In this document: positions 24,673-34,001 of the stretch, one piece after another | Numbering within the stretch: position 1 is the first letter of the stretch | Layout: each line of letters begins with the position of its first letter | Assembly (NCBI GenBank): GCA_946493765.1 | Contig: CAMMAZ010000007.1 | Location: forward strand, 1-54,362 | DNA length: 54,362 nt | Source of the DNA: an uncultured Clostridia bacterium | GTDB taxonomy: Bacteria > Bacillota > Clostridia > Oscillospirales > Acutalibacteraceae | Direction: 5' to 3' | Notes under the pieces: generated by a model | The model's input: only the letters and a program-made list of their open reading frames with translations | Database searches by the model: none | What the model was told of the DNA's origin: nothing | Made by a program: the position numbers and the translations under genes

Positions 24673-25806
24673 ATGGCGGAAAAAAAAGCAACAGATAAAC
24701 AAAAAGCGCTTGCGACTGCGCTCGAACAAATTGAGAAGACTTATGGAAAAGGCGCTGTGATGAAGCTGGGTGAAAATGCGGCCATGAATGTGGAAGCAAT
24801 TTCAACCGGTTCGATCGCGCTGGATTTAGCGTTGGGGATCGGCGGCGTTCCGAAAGGGAGAATTATCGAAATTTTCGGACCGGAATCTTCCGGTAAGACC
24901 ACGATTGCATTGCATGTTGTGGCGCAGGCGCAAAAAAACGGCGGTGAAGCTGCTTTTATCGATGTGGAACATGCGCTGGACCCTGAATATGCGCAGGCGC
25001 TGGGGGTCAATATTGATTCACTGCTGGTTTCGCAACCGGATACCGGTGAGCAGGCGCTCGAAATCTGTGAAGCGCTGGTGCGTTCTAACGCAATCGATGT
25101 TGTCGTCGTCGACTCAGTCGCCGCGCTGACACCGCGTGCCGAAATTGAGGGTTTGATGGGTGATTCCCATGTTGGTTTGCATGCGCGCTTGATGTCGCAG
25201 GCGCTGCGCAAGCTGACCTCCTGCATTGCAAAATCCAATTGTGCGGTTATCTTTATCAACCAGCTGCGTGAAAAAGTCGGCGTGGTCTACGGCAATCCGG
25301 AAGTGACCACCGGCGGCCGCGCGCTGAAATTTTACGCGAGCGTGCGTATTGATATCCGCCGAACAGAGACCTTAAAGCTGCAAAATGAAATCATCGGTAA
25401 CCGCACACGCGCAAAAATTGTCAAAAATAAAGTGGCGCCGCCATTTAAAGAAGCGGAATTCGATATCATGTATGGCGAGGGAATCTCCCGAGAAGGAGAA
25501 CTGTGTGATCTTGGCGTGATCGCCGGTGTGATCAAAAAAAGCGGCGCTTGGTTTTCCTATGGTGAGGAACGGCTCGGACAAGGCCGTGAAAATGTCAAAA
25601 TTTATTTTATGCAGCATCCAGATGTTGCAAAAGAAATTGAACAAAAGATTCGGGAAAACAAGGACAAAATTGTCGGTTCCAAACGGGTAAGGTTTAAACC
25701 TGAACCTGCTGCGGCAGAACAACCTGCGGCAGCATCCGCCCCTGAGGAACCCGCGCCGAAACCAAATTATCCGAATGTGGATATTGACATCGCGGTCGAA
25801 GACTGA
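24673..25806 (+). CDS. recA: Recombinase RecA
   Basis: 377 residues. Walker [10 protein letters not shown] (about 66-74), the [11 protein letters not shown] block, Walker B-like [11 protein letters not shown], the L2/DNA-binding region and [11 protein letters not shown] are all standard. It forms filaments on single-stranded DNA for repair and the SOS response. The C-terminal tail is Ala/Pro/Glu-rich. Start ATG 24673; a GGAG..GGGG purine run lies 10-20 bases before. recX overlaps its stop by one base. Confidence 0.99.
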   Translation: MAEKKATDKQKALATALEQIEKTYGKGAVMKLGENAAMNVEAISTGSIALDLALGIGGVPKGRIIEIFGPESSGKTTIALHVVAQAQKNGGEAAFIDVEHALDPEYAQALGVNIDSLLVSQPDTGEQALEICEALVRSNAIDVVVVDSVAALTPRAEIEGLMGDSHVGLHARLMSQALRKLTSCIAKSNCAVIFINQLREKVGVVYGNPEVTTGGRALKFYASVRIDIRRTETLKLQNEIIGNRTRAKIVKNKVAPPFKEAEFDIMYGEGISREGELCDLGVIAGVIKKSGAWFSYGEERLGQGRENVKIYFMQHPDVAKEIEQKIRENKDKIVGSKRVRFKPEPAAAEQPAAASAPEEPAPKPNYPNVDIDIAVED

Positions 25807-26432
25807 TGCAGGTCCTTTCGATTCAAAAAGGGAAACGGCACCTGATAGAGATTGTTTTACAGGGACGGGAACAACCACTTTGCATTGACGAAGAGGTTTT
25901 TGTAACTTCGCATCTGCAACTGCAGGATGTTTTGGATGAACAAACGGTTTGTGAACTGCAATATCAATCCGATCTGGTTCGTGCACGTAATAAAGCCATG
26001 TGGCTGATCGGCCGGCGGGAATATTCCAAAAAGGAATTGATGAGGCGTCTGCAATCGGACTTTGATCCGGACGCAGCGGAGACCGCTGTTTTGCAGCTTT
26101 GTGAATCCGGCATTGTGGACGACAGGCGTTTTGCTTATCAGTATGCAAAAGAATTGGCATCTTTTAAACATCTGTCGGCGACCGGCATTGCCTTTGAACT
26201 GCAAAAAAAGGGGATCGACAGGGAACTTGCCAAGGAGGCGGCACAAAGTTGTGCCCCGGACGAAGAACAAACGGCGCTGGCGCTGATTGACCAAAAGTAT
26301 CCGAACGGACTGCCGGATGAAAAAGCCGTTCGCCGGATGGCCGGCTTTTTGCAGCGTAAAGGCTATCATTATGATGTGATCCGGCGGGTGATCCGGCAAA
26401 AACAAAAGGGAGAACTGGATGAAGACGTATAA
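25806..26432 (+). CDS. recX: Regulatory protein RecX
   Basis: 208 residues made of RecX-type three-helix repeats (ALYLIGRREYSKKELMRRL-like RNKAMWLIGRREYSKKEL, then DDRRFAYQYAKE). RecX modulates RecA filaments. The ATG shares its A with the recA TGA (TGATG), so translation is coupled. It overlaps rimO by 14 bases. Confidence 0.93.
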   Translation: MQVLSIQKGKRHLIEIVLQGREQPLCIDEEVFVTSHLQLQDVLDEQTVCELQYQSDLVRARNKAMWLIGRREYSKKELMRRLQSDFDPDAAETAVLQLCESGIVDDRRFAYQYAKELASFKHLSATGIAFELQKKGIDRELAKEAAQSCAPDEEQTALALIDQKYPNGLPDEKAVRRMAGFLQRKGYHYDVIRRVIRQKQKGELDEDV

Positions 26433-27753
26433 AGTTGGGATGGTATCGCTGGGATGCCCCAAAAATCAAGTGGATGCAGAAATCATGCTGTCGGTTTTGT
26501 CCGAGAATGGCTATGAAATTACCGGTGATGAAACGCAGGCAGACGTCATAATTATTAATACCTGCGGTTTTATCGCAGATGCGAAAAAAGAAGCGATTGA
26601 AAATATTCTGGAAGTCGCGCAGCTAAAAACGGAAGGGCAATTAAAGGCGTTGATCGTCACCGGCTGTATGGCCGAACGGTATCGCGATGAAATCCTGTCC
26701 GAGATGCCGGAGGTGGACGCTGTTGTCGGTATTGGATCGAATATGCATATTGCCGCCATCGTCAATGCGGCACTGCAAGGCTGTCCCTATAATGAGTTTT
26801 TGGAAAAAGAAAATTTACAATTGGATCACACGCGGATTTTAACAACACCGTCTTACAGCGCTTACCTGCGTATAGCGGACGGATGCGATAATAAATGCAC
26901 CTATTGTGCAATTCCGATGATCCGTGGCCGGTACCGTTCCAGAAAAATGGAAGATATTTTAAAAGAGGCGGAAACGCTGGCGCGTTCCGGTGCAAAAGAA
27001 ATCATTTTGATCGCACAGGATACAACAAAATATGGGCAGGACCTCTATGGCACGCTGTGTCTGCCGGAATTGCTGGATCGTTTGTGTGAGATAGAGGGCA
27101 TTCAGTGGATTCGGATTTTATATACCTATCCGGATAAAATCACAGACCAGCTGCTCGAAACGATTCGACGGCAGGAAAAGGTGCTGCCGTATCTGGATAT
27201 TCCGTTGCAGCACGCAAGCGGGACTGTTTTAAACCGAATGAACCGCACCGGTGATTTTGAAAGTCTGTCGGCACTGATTGCCAAAATCCGCAAAGCGGTG
27301 CCGGATATTGTTATCCGCACCACATTTATCGTGGGCTTCCCCGGAGAGACAGAACAGGATTTTGAACAATTAGCACGGTTTGTCAAACAGACGAAATTCA
27401 ATCGCATGGGCTGTTTCACCTATTCACCGGAGGAAGGGACACCGGCGGCTAAAATGCCGGAACAGATTGATGAATCGGTAAAATCGAGGCGACAGGAGAT
27501 TTTGATGACGGAGCAGTCGGTTGTCAACGAGGAAATCTGCGGTAGAATGCTCGAAACCACCATCGACGTTTTGGTTGAAGGGTATGACGGGATGAACAAG
27601 TGCTGGTATGGCAGAAGCAAAGCCGATGCGCCGGAAATTGACGGCAAGGTGTTTTTTATGTCAAAGAAGACGTATCAGCCTGGAGAGATACTGAAAGTCA
27701 AAGTGATCGATACCATTGACTATGATTTGTTGGGAGAGGTTGTCGGAGCATGA
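26419..27753 (+). CDS. rimO: Ribosomal protein uS12 methylthiotransferase RimO
   Basis: 444 residues. N-terminal UPF0004 domain with three cluster cysteines (SLGCPKN, NTCGF, TGCMAE), radical-SAM domain with CDNKCTYCAIP, and a C-terminal TRAM domain (VEGYDGMNKCWYGRS...). It methylthiolates an Asp of ribosomal protein S12. SLGCPKN and the length favour RimO over MiaB or MtaB. Overlaps recX and, by 4 bases (ATGA), pgsA. Confidence 0.95.
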   Translation: MKTYKVGMVSLGCPKNQVDAEIMLSVLSENGYEITGDETQADVIIINTCGFIADAKKEAIENILEVAQLKTEGQLKALIVTGCMAERYRDEILSEMPEVDAVVGIGSNMHIAAIVNAALQGCPYNEFLEKENLQLDHTRILTTPSYSAYLRIADGCDNKCTYCAIPMIRGRYRSRKMEDILKEAETLARSGAKEIILIAQDTTKYGQDLYGTLCLPELLDRLCEIEGIQWIRILYTYPDKITDQLLETIRRQEKVLPYLDIPLQHASGTVLNRMNRTGDFESLSALIAKIRKAVPDIVIRTTFIVGFPGETEQDFEQLARFVKQTKFNRMGCFTYSPEEGTPAAKMPEQIDESVKSRRQEILMTEQSVVNEEICGRMLETTIDVLVEGYDGMNKCWYGRSKADAPEIDGKVFFMSKKTYQPGEILKVKVIDTIDYDLLGEVVGA

Positions 27754-28334
27754 ATTTGCCGAATAAGTTGACAATTGCAAGATTTATCATGGCGCCGATT
27801 TTTTTAGCGCTGATGCTGATTGATTTTGAGCATCATTATGCGGTGGCATTGGTGGTATTTATCGTTGCGTCGCTTACGGATCTGTTTGATGGGAAAATTG
27901 CAAGAGAACGCAAACTGATTACAAATTTTGGTAAATTTCTGGATCCGATTGCTGACAAAATGATCACAACTTCCGCGTTTTTGGCGTTTTTGTTTTTGCA
28001 CATGGGATGGGGAATCATCTGGATCACTTTTTTTGTGCTGGCAAGGGAATTTGTCGTGACATCCGTGCGTCTGGTTGCGGCGGATAACGGTAAAGTGATC
28101 GCTGCAAATTTTTGGGGTAAATTAAAAACAGTCATGCAGATGGTTGCGATCATCACAACACTTTTGTTTGAGTATTTAATTGAAGAATTTGTTCCAATGT
28201 TGGGTCTGGAAATGATCGTGGATCCGCTGCGAGGCGTTTATTCGATTTTGCTTTGGATCTCTGCGATATTCACCATTATCGCCGGTGTCACATATGTTAT
28301 TGGCAGCAGGGAATTTATTAAAATTGATAAATAG
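27750..28334 (+). CDS. pgsA: CDP-diacylglycerol-glycerol-3-phosphate 3-phosphatidyltransferase
   Basis: 194-residue membrane protein. The CDP-alcohol phosphotransferase motif D-x2-DG-x2-AR-x8-G-x3-D is complete in DLFDGKIAR through GKFLDPIAD (about 43-66). It makes phosphatidylglycerophosphate for phosphatidylglycerol synthesis. Last gene of the recA-recX-rimO-pgsA run, a common clostridial order. Confidence 0.95.
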   Translation: MNLPNKLTIARFIMAPIFLALMLIDFEHHYAVALVVFIVASLTDLFDGKIARERKLITNFGKFLDPIADKMITTSAFLAFLFLHMGWGIIWITFFVLAREFVVTSVRLVAADNGKVIAANFWGKLKTVMQMVAIITTLLFEYLIEEFVPMLGLEMIVDPLRGVYSILLWISAIFTIIAGVTYVIGSREFIKIDK

Positions 28335-28337
28335 ACG

Positions 28338-28366
28338 TAGACAAAATCGGAATTTTATGTTATGAT
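28338..28366 (+). promoter_or_regulatory. Promoter of the Cys T-box leader
   Basis: TAGACA, 17-base spacer, TGT-TATGAT (extended -10). Confidence 0.75.
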
Positions 28367-28372
28367 AACAAT

Positions 28373-28616
28373 AATTTGGGAAAGACGCAGCAAAGCAGAG
28401 TAGCAAAAAAACGCCTTTCAGAGAGCAACCGGCAAAGGCTGTGACCGGATGCAGGAATGTTTTTGTGAAGTGCGCTTATGTTAGTCGGCCGGGGGAAAAC
28501 AAAGTATCCCGGCACGGGCAGCCGCCGTTATCCGGCAAATCAAAAGCGATAAACAGGAGTGGAACCGCGGAATTTTTCGCCTCCGTTGCCAAAACTTTGG
28601 CAACGGAGTTTTTTTA
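28373..28616 (+). promoter_or_regulatory. T-box leader, probably tRNA-Cys responsive
   Basis: A T-box core (TGGAACCGCGG, 28560-28570) lies before a strong terminator (arms 28581-28593 and 28596-28608, then seven T). Stem I features include AGTAGC and AGAGAGC plus a GGCTG apical loop. The specifier is probably TGC at 28471-28473, which fits the downstream cysE and cysS. Uncharged tRNA-Cys would favour the antiterminator and turn the genes on. Confidence 0.88.
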
Positions 28617-28638
28617 TTTGTGTAGGGAGTGATAATTT

Positions 28639-29274
28639 GTGTTTGACCGGATGAAAGAAGATATCAAAACAGTAAAAATGCGGGATCCGGCGGCAACATC
28701 ATCTTTGCAGATTTTGCTGCTGTATCCGGGACTGAAAGCGATTCGCATGCACCGGCGCGCCAATTTCTTTTACCGGCACCACTGGTTTTTTATCGCTCGC
28801 TGGATTTCGCAGCGCTGCGTGAAAAAAACCGGCATTGAAATTCATCCTGCCGCCAAGATCGGCAAACGTTTTTTCATCGACCACGGCACCGGCGTGGTGA
28901 TTGGGGAAACAACGGAGATCGGCGACGATGTGACGCTTTATCAGGGCGTCACGCTCGGCGGTACCGGAAAGGATGTCGGTAAACGGCATCCTACCATTGG
29001 CAATAACGTTATGATCGGCGCCGGCGCAAAGGTGCTGGGACCTTTCAAGGTGGGGGATAATTCGAGAATTGCCGCCGGTGCGGTCGTGCTGGAAGAAATT
29101 CCGCCGGATTCAACGGCGGTCGGCGTACCGGCCAGGATCGTCCGGCGTGCCGGTCAAAAGATCGACTGTCTGGATCAGGTGCACATGCCGGACCCCGTGT
29201 CGCTGAAAATCTGCGCATTGGAGCACAAAATTGAACAGTTGGAGAAAAAATTGCAGGAGATCGGAAAGGAATAA
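28639..29274 (+). CDS. cysE: Serine O-acetyltransferase CysE
   Basis: 211 residues. N-terminal helical region, then hexapeptide beta-helix with FFIDHGTGVVIGETTEIGDDV, GGTGKDVGKRHPTIGN and GVPARIV, the serine acetyltransferase signature. It makes O-acetylserine for cysteine synthesis. A C-terminal Lys/Glu helix (about 185-210) follows. Start GTG 28639 with AGGGAG nine bases before. First gene after the Cys T-box. Confidence 0.96.
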   Translation: MFDRMKEDIKTVKMRDPAATSSLQILLLYPGLKAIRMHRRANFFYRHHWFFIARWISQRCVKKTGIEIHPAAKIGKRFFIDHGTGVVIGETTEIGDDVTLYQGVTLGGTGKDVGKRHPTIGNNVMIGAGAKVLGPFKVGDNSRIAAGAVVLEEIPPDSTAVGVPARIVRRAGQKIDCLDQVHMPDPVSLKICALEHKIEQLEKKLQEIGKE

Positions 29275-29280
29275 AATTTT

Positions 29281-30678
29281 ATGAAACTCTATAATACGCT
29301 GACGCACGATAAGCAGGAATTTGTCCCGTACACATCCGGTAAGGTCGGCATGTATACCTGTGGACCGACGGTCTACCATTTCGCACATATCGGAAACCTG
29401 CGCACCTATATCATGGAGGATGTGCTGGAAAAATATTTGTCCTATGCGGGCTATGCCGTCAAACGGGTGATGAATATCACGGACGTGGGACATTTGTCGA
29501 GTGACGCGGATACCGGCGAGGATAAAATGCTCAAAGGCGCAAAACGCGAACACAAAACCGTGATGGAAATTGCAAAATTTTATACCGACGCCTTTTTTAA
29601 GGATTGCGAAAAACTCAATATTAAAATACCGGATGTGATTGAGCCGGCGACCGCCTGCATTGATTCTTTTATTCAAATGATTGAAAAACTGATCGAAAAG
29701 GGCTATGCTTATCTTGCGGGCGGCAACGTTTATTTTGATACCTCCAAATGCAAAGAATACTATGTGTTTCATAAGCACGATGCCGAAGATCTGGAAGTCG
29801 GTGTGCGCGAGGGAGTTTTTGAAGATCAGAACAAACGCAACAAAAGCGATTTTGTGCTGTGGTTTACAAAATCCAAATTTGAGGATCAGGAACTGAAATG
29901 GGACAGTCCGTGGGGTGTTGGCTATCCAGGTTGGCATATCGAATGCTCCGCGATCAGCATTAAGCATTTAGGCGAACATTTGGATATCCATTGCGGCGGT
30001 ATTGACAATGCGTTTCCGCATCACACCAATGAAATTGCACAAAGTGAAGCCTATCTCGGGCACGAATGGTGCAAATACTGGTTTCATGTGCTGCATCTGA
30101 ATACCACCAGCGGCAAAATGAGCAAATCCAAAGGCGAATTTTTAACATTGTCGCTATTGGAGGAAAAAGGCTATGATCCGTTGGTTTACCGCTTTTTCTG
30201 CTTGCAGTCGCACTACCGCAAGTCGCTTGTTTTTTCCTACGAAGGGCTGGATAATGCCGCCAACGCCTATGATAAACTGGTTTTGAAAATTGCAGCTCTT
30301 CGTGAAGACGGTGAGGTGGATACCGTTGCAGCAGCGCCGTTGCAGCAGCAGTTTAAAGCAGCGATGGATAACGATCTGAACACCTCGCTTGGCATAACGG
30401 CACTTTATGATGTTTTAAAAGCGGACATCAATGATGCAACAAAACGTTATCTGATCGCAGATTTTGACCGGGTGTTGTCGCTGGGACTTCTGCAAGCGGC
30501 TGCAAACAGGCAAGAAAACAAAGAGGATGATGCCGAGATCGAATCGCTGATCGAACAGCGCGCCCAAGCAAAAAGGGAAAAAGATTTTGCCCGCGCCGAT
30601 GCGATCCGTGATCAATTGAAAGCAATGGGAATTCTGCTCGAAGACACCAGAGAAGGCACGAAATGGCATCGTGAATAA
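29281..30678 (+). CDS. cysS: Cysteinyl-tRNA synthetase
   Basis: 465 residues, class I synthetase. CGPTVY with the zinc cysteine, [10 protein letters not shown] (HIGH-type), [20 protein letters not shown] and KMSKSKG are all present, with the C-terminal anticodon-binding helices. Start ATG 29281, six bases after the cysE stop, with AAAGGA inside cysE. Regulated with cysE by the T-box. Confidence 0.98.
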   Translation: MKLYNTLTHDKQEFVPYTSGKVGMYTCGPTVYHFAHIGNLRTYIMEDVLEKYLSYAGYAVKRVMNITDVGHLSSDADTGEDKMLKGAKREHKTVMEIAKFYTDAFFKDCEKLNIKIPDVIEPATACIDSFIQMIEKLIEKGYAYLAGGNVYFDTSKCKEYYVFHKHDAEDLEVGVREGVFEDQNKRNKSDFVLWFTKSKFEDQELKWDSPWGVGYPGWHIECSAISIKHLGEHLDIHCGGIDNAFPHHTNEIAQSEAYLGHEWCKYWFHVLHLNTTSGKMSKSKGEFLTLSLLEEKGYDPLVYRFFCLQSHYRKSLVFSYEGLDNAANAYDKLVLKIAALREDGEVDTVAAAPLQQQFKAAMDNDLNTSLGITALYDVLKADINDATKRYLIADFDRVLSLGLLQAAANRQENKEDDAEIESLIEQRAQAKREKDFARADAIRDQLKAMGILLEDTREGTKWHRE

Positions 30679-30717
30679 AGCAGATCAAATGAGACAGCGT
30701 GATAAAGGAAGTTGACA

Positions 30718-31212
30718 ATGCGGCTGGAAACCTATCGAACCCTTCTGGATAAAATGGATGCGCATCCGACTGTTGCACAGTGGATTGGCAGGGCGAATCT
30801 TTTGATTACCGCTGCGGCCTATATCGCTTACCCGGCGCTGGTGCTGTTTTTGCTGTTCACGCGGGATCCGCGCGTGCTGCGCGTGCTTTTAACGGCGGCA
30901 GTTTCTTTTGTGCTCGTTACCCTTTTGCGATATTTTGTGCATGCGCCGCGTCCTTATGAAGTGTTATCCCGGACTGGTGCGATCCATAAAAGTAAAAAAG
31001 GCAGCTCGTTTCCGAGTCGCCATGTGTTTTCTATTTTTGTTATCGCGATGACATTTATCTATATCTGTTTGCCACTGGGAATTGTATTTTTGTTGCTTGG
31101 CGCGGTGTTGGCAGTTTTGCGGGTGGTCGGCGGTGTGCATTTTATCAAAGATGTTGTGGCCGGTTCACTTATCGGAATTGTCAGCGGTGTGCTCGGACTT
31201 TATATTTTTTAA
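30718..31212 (+). CDS. PAP2-family membrane phosphatase
   Basis: 164 residues, about five TM helices. The three phosphatase motifs are present in modified form: RYFVHAPRP (Arg in place of the usual Lys), SSFPSRH and LRVVGGVHFIKD with the catalytic His/Asp. Such enzymes dephosphorylate lipid phosphates such as undecaprenyl-PP or phosphatidylglycerophosphate. Start ATG 30718 follows AAAGGAAG. It follows cysS closely and probably shares its mRNA. Confidence 0.85.
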   Translation: MRLETYRTLLDKMDAHPTVAQWIGRANLLITAAAYIAYPALVLFLLFTRDPRVLRVLLTAAVSFVLVTLLRYFVHAPRPYEVLSRTGAIHKSKKGSSFPSRHVFSIFVIAMTFIYICLPLGIVFLLLGAVLAVLRVVGGVHFIKDVVAGSLIGIVSGVLGLYIF

Positions 31213-31221
31213 GGTTAAAAG

Positions 31222-31264
31222 AAAAAGGACAGATGAAAGCAGATTTTCTATCTGTCCTTTTTTG
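31222..31264. terminator. Bidirectional terminator between converging genes
   Basis: AAAGGACAGAT / ATCTGTCCTTT stem, T tracts on both strands; serves the PAP2 gene and the minus-strand lipoprotein. Confidence 0.88.
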
Positions 31265-31276
31265 TTATGTTGGTGT

Positions 31277-31837
31277 TCAATTGGAAGTGCTGTTTGTAAA
31301 TTGAAAGGTGACTGTAACGTCTCCGGTTCCGACGGCGTTTTCCAAATTGCCGGTATCCGTTATGCGCCCTAATGGGGTATAGCTGTAAGAGGTGGGAAAA
31401 TCTTCATAAAACAGCACCAGACATTCCGAGCCATAAAGCATCAAATCCCCGGTGTGGATCCAATCGGGGTTGCCGGCGTCAGTCGGCAGGGTGTCGGGTA
31501 AATAGTAATATTTTTCATTCCCGTTGAGTTCTTGCATTTCCACCGTCAGGGGCAGCATGGCGGCAAACACTTTTGCCGCTTCGGTATCATATAACTGTGC
31601 CGAAAAGCTTTGTCCCGCAACGATGATCTCAAGGTTTTGCATATTGGTGTTCTCCGTTTCTTGCTGTTGGGCATCGGTTGTAAGGGGAATGTCCGTGGAT
31701 GTGATTTCTTCCAAAGGCTCCGACCCGGAAACCGAATTTTGCGTGCCGGTCTGCTGACAGGCCGTTAAAGAAAGCGCGCACAACATTGCTGCAGCCCACA
31801 CGACTATTTTTTTAGAGGATGTTTTTGACCGTTTCAT
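31277..31837 (-). CDS. Lipoprotein with cyclophilin-like domain
   Basis: 186 residues. Type II signal peptide with lipobox LTAC (Cys near 27), a low-complexity Ser/Thr/Gln linker, then a ~110-residue cyclophilin-like fold: MLPLTVEMQELNGNEKYYYL, DLMLYGSECLVLFYEDF and SYSYTPLGRI are typical. Function of these secreted domains is unknown; they are not proven prolyl isomerases. Start ATG 31837 has GGGAGG five bases before; the frame is open 16 codons further. Confidence 0.85.
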   Translation of the reverse strand: MKRSKTSSKKIVVWAAAMLCALSLTACQQTGTQNSVSGSEPLEEITSTDIPLTTDAQQQETENTNMQNLEIIVAGQSFSAQLYDTEAAKVFAAMLPLTVEMQELNGNEKYYYLPDTLPTDAGNPDWIHTGDLMLYGSECLVLFYEDFPTSYSYTPLGRITDTGNLENAVGTGDVTVTFQFTNSTSN

Positions 31838-31922
31838 AGCTGCCTCCCGAGCAGGATATCCCGCGTTTTCCGACTTTATTTGCATCGTGGCAGACTTTTT
31901 GGTTCCTGCCGCCTGACCGTTT

Positions 31923-32780
31923 TCACGCGCAGGCAGTCTTTTTGTTTTTTTGAATCAGGATTTCCCCCTTTGCCTGTTTGTCGTCCATGATCACTTCGCC
32001 CACCGCGGGAACGCAAATCCGTCCGGCCAAAGGATTTTTAATGCTGATGACCGGCGTGGTAACAGTCGCCTGAACCTCCGATTTTTCAAAACACAGGTCG
32101 GTGTCGATCATTTCGCAATCAATCAGTTTCAACACTTTGCAGTAGCAAAACGGCTGTGTTCCGATGATTTTGCAATTTATGAGCGTCAGATCCTCGGAAT
32201 ACCACGCAAGATACTCACCTTTTACCACGCTGTTTTTAACGGTCACATGTTTAGCATGCCAGAAAGCGTCCTTGGTGTCAAATTGGCAATTTTCAAATAT
32301 TGCGTTCTCAATATATTGAAACGAATATTTGCCTTTAAAGGTAACGTTGGAAAAGGAAATATCCTTTGCCCGCATGAGAAAATATTCGCTTTGGGCGGTG
32401 CTGTCCTTCATTTGAATACCGGTTACCGACCACCCGAATTCCGGAGAGAGAATGTCACAGTTTTCGATATGAACGTCTTGGCATTCCCGCAGCGCCTTAA
32501 TGCCGTGCAGCTTGGTGTTGCTGATCGAAATATGGTCTGCATACCACAAAGCCGCCCTGCAAAGCGCGGTCATTTCACTGTCCCGAATGGTGAGATTGTG
32601 GTCGTGCCAGAAAGGATAGCGCAGGTTGAAAAAGCAGCGCTCCGCCAGAATATTCCGGCTTTCTTTCAAAGCGCTCTCACCGTCCGCAGGACCGTCGAAC
32701 CGGCAGTTTCTGATGGTCATGCCGTCGCTCCCATAAAGCGCCCGTTCTTCATCAAAACTCTGATTTTCAATTGTTTTCAT
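31923..32780 (-). CDS. DUF3737 beta-helix protein
   Basis: 285 residues. Repeated IRNCRFDG, IRDSEMTAL, IENCDIL, FENCQFD, LINCKIIG units indicate a right-handed parallel beta-helix, as in the DUF3737 family. No catalytic residues recognised. Start ATG 32780 with AAAGGAAG upstream; an open frame further upstream runs over the promoter. Divergent from a LysR regulator, a recurrent pairing for this family, so the regulator probably controls it. Confidence 0.88.
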   Translation of the reverse strand: MKTIENQSFDEERALYGSDGMTIRNCRFDGPADGESALKESRNILAERCFFNLRYPFWHDHNLTIRDSEMTALCRAALWYADHISISNTKLHGIKALRECQDVHIENCDILSPEFGWSVTGIQMKDSTAQSEYFLMRAKDISFSNVTFKGKYSFQYIENAIFENCQFDTKDAFWHAKHVTVKNSVVKGEYLAWYSEDLTLINCKIIGTQPFCYCKVLKLIDCEMIDTDLCFEKSEVQATVTTPVISIKNPLAGRICVPAVGEVIMDDKQAKGEILIQKNKKTACA

Positions 32781-32880
32781 AAAAGCTTCCTTTCTGTAAT
32801 GGACAAGTCGTTGATGCAGGTTATTGCATGGCCGTTTGGAAGAAACCCGCCATTTTCCGGCAACACACCTTGCTGTTTTT

Positions 32881-32909
32881 ATTGTACGCCAGTCGCAACA
32901 AAATAGCAA
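32881..32909 (-). promoter_or_regulatory. Promoter of the DUF3737 gene
   Basis: Minus strand TTGCTA (32909-32904), 17-base spacer, TACAAT (32886-32881). Confidence 0.65.
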
Positions 32910-32921
32910 ATACTTTGTTTC

Positions 32922-32933
32922 TATCATGTGATA
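32922..32933. promoter_or_regulatory. Putative LysR operator
   Basis: TATCA-TG-TGATA palindrome between the two divergent promoters, immediately upstream of the regulator's -35 and upstream of the DUF3737 -35, the standard LysR position. Confidence 0.5.
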
Positions 32934-32936
32934 TGC

Positions 32937-32965
32937 TTGACAGGCATTTGATTGCCGGATATAAT
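32937..32965 (+). promoter_or_regulatory. Promoter of the LysR gene
   Basis: TTGACA, 17-base spacer, TATAAT: full consensus. Confidence 0.85.
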
Positions 32966-32991
32966 AAAAACAGCAAAGGAGGGCGTACAAT

Positions 32992-33885
32992 ATGGAGATT
33001 CGGGTGCTTCGTTATTTTCTTGCGGTGGCCAGAGAGGGAAATATCACCGCTGCCGCCAATTTTCTGCATTTGACACAGCCGACATTATCCCGGCAGATCC
33101 GGGATCTAGAGGAAGAGCTGGGACAGCAGCTTTTAATACGAAAGAGCCACCGTATCGTGCTGACGCCGGAGGGGATGCTTTTGCGAAAACGGGCTGAAGA
33201 AATCATTGCGATGGTGGATAAAACCGAAGCGGAGTTTTCTTCCATGGAAAACACCATTGGCGGCGATATTTATATCGGCGGCGGGGAGACCCAGGCCATC
33301 CGGCAGGTAGCGGAACTGATCAAAGAGCTACGCGAGGACTATCCGGGCATCCATTATCATCTGCACAGCGGAAATGCCCAGGATGTTACCGACCGTCTGG
33401 ATAAGGGGCTTTTGGATTTCGGCATTTTGATACAACCGGCCGACCTTTCAAAATACGATTTTTTGAATTTGCCGGCAAAAGACGTTTGGGGTGTTGTGAT
33501 GCGAAAGGACAGCCCGCTGGCGCAAAAAAAGTTTGTTGAAAAATGGGATCTCCTGGATGTTCCGCTCATCTGTTCCAGACAGGTGATGATGCCGCAGCAG
33601 AGTGAAAATGGATTTGCCGACTGGTTTGGCAGGGATCTTGAAAAGCTTCATGTTGTAACAAGCTATAATCTTGTGTATAATGCGGCCATACTGGTGGAAG
33701 CCGGGGTCGGGTATGCGATCACACTGGACAAGCTGGTGAACACAGCAGCGGGAAGCAATTTGTGTTTTCGTCCGCTCAAGCCCCGGCTGGAATTGGGATT
33801 GAATATTGTCTGGAAAAAGTATCAGGTTTTCTCTCCGGCCGCGCAGCTGTTTCTCAAAAAGCTGCAAGAAACCTTTGCAGGCTGA
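32992..33885 (+). CDS. LysR-family transcriptional regulator
   Basis: 297 residues. N-terminal helix-turn-helix (YFLAVAREGNITAAANFLHLTQPTLSRQI, quoted in part) followed by a periplasmic-binding-like effector domain starting at GGDIYIGGGE. Start ATG 32992 follows AAAGGAGGG. Likely controls itself and the divergent DUF3737 gene through the intervening palindrome. Effector unknown. Confidence 0.94.
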   Translation: MEIRVLRYFLAVAREGNITAAANFLHLTQPTLSRQIRDLEEELGQQLLIRKSHRIVLTPEGMLLRKRAEEIIAMVDKTEAEFSSMENTIGGDIYIGGGETQAIRQVAELIKELREDYPGIHYHLHSGNAQDVTDRLDKGLLDFGILIQPADLSKYDFLNLPAKDVWGVVMRKDSPLAQKKFVEKWDLLDVPLICSRQVMMPQQSENGFADWFGRDLEKLHVVTSYNLVYNAAILVEAGVGYAITLDKLVNTAAGSNLCFRPLKPRLELGLNIVWKKYQVFSPAAQLFLKKLQETFAG

Positions 33886-33909
33886 AAAGGCAATACTGCG
33901 GGAAAATAA

Positions 33910-33940
33910 AAAAGAGGCAAAGCATGCTTTGCCTCTTTTA
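33910..33940. terminator. Bidirectional terminator between LysR and trpZ
   Basis: Near-perfect palindrome AAAAGAGGCAAAGCA / TGCTTTGCCTCTTTT with A and T runs on both sides. Confidence 0.88.
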
Positions 33941-34001
33941 TCATTTTTTAAGAATGCACAGAAAGGAACAAATGCATGGAAAACTGTGCAAAATCCCCTT
34001 T

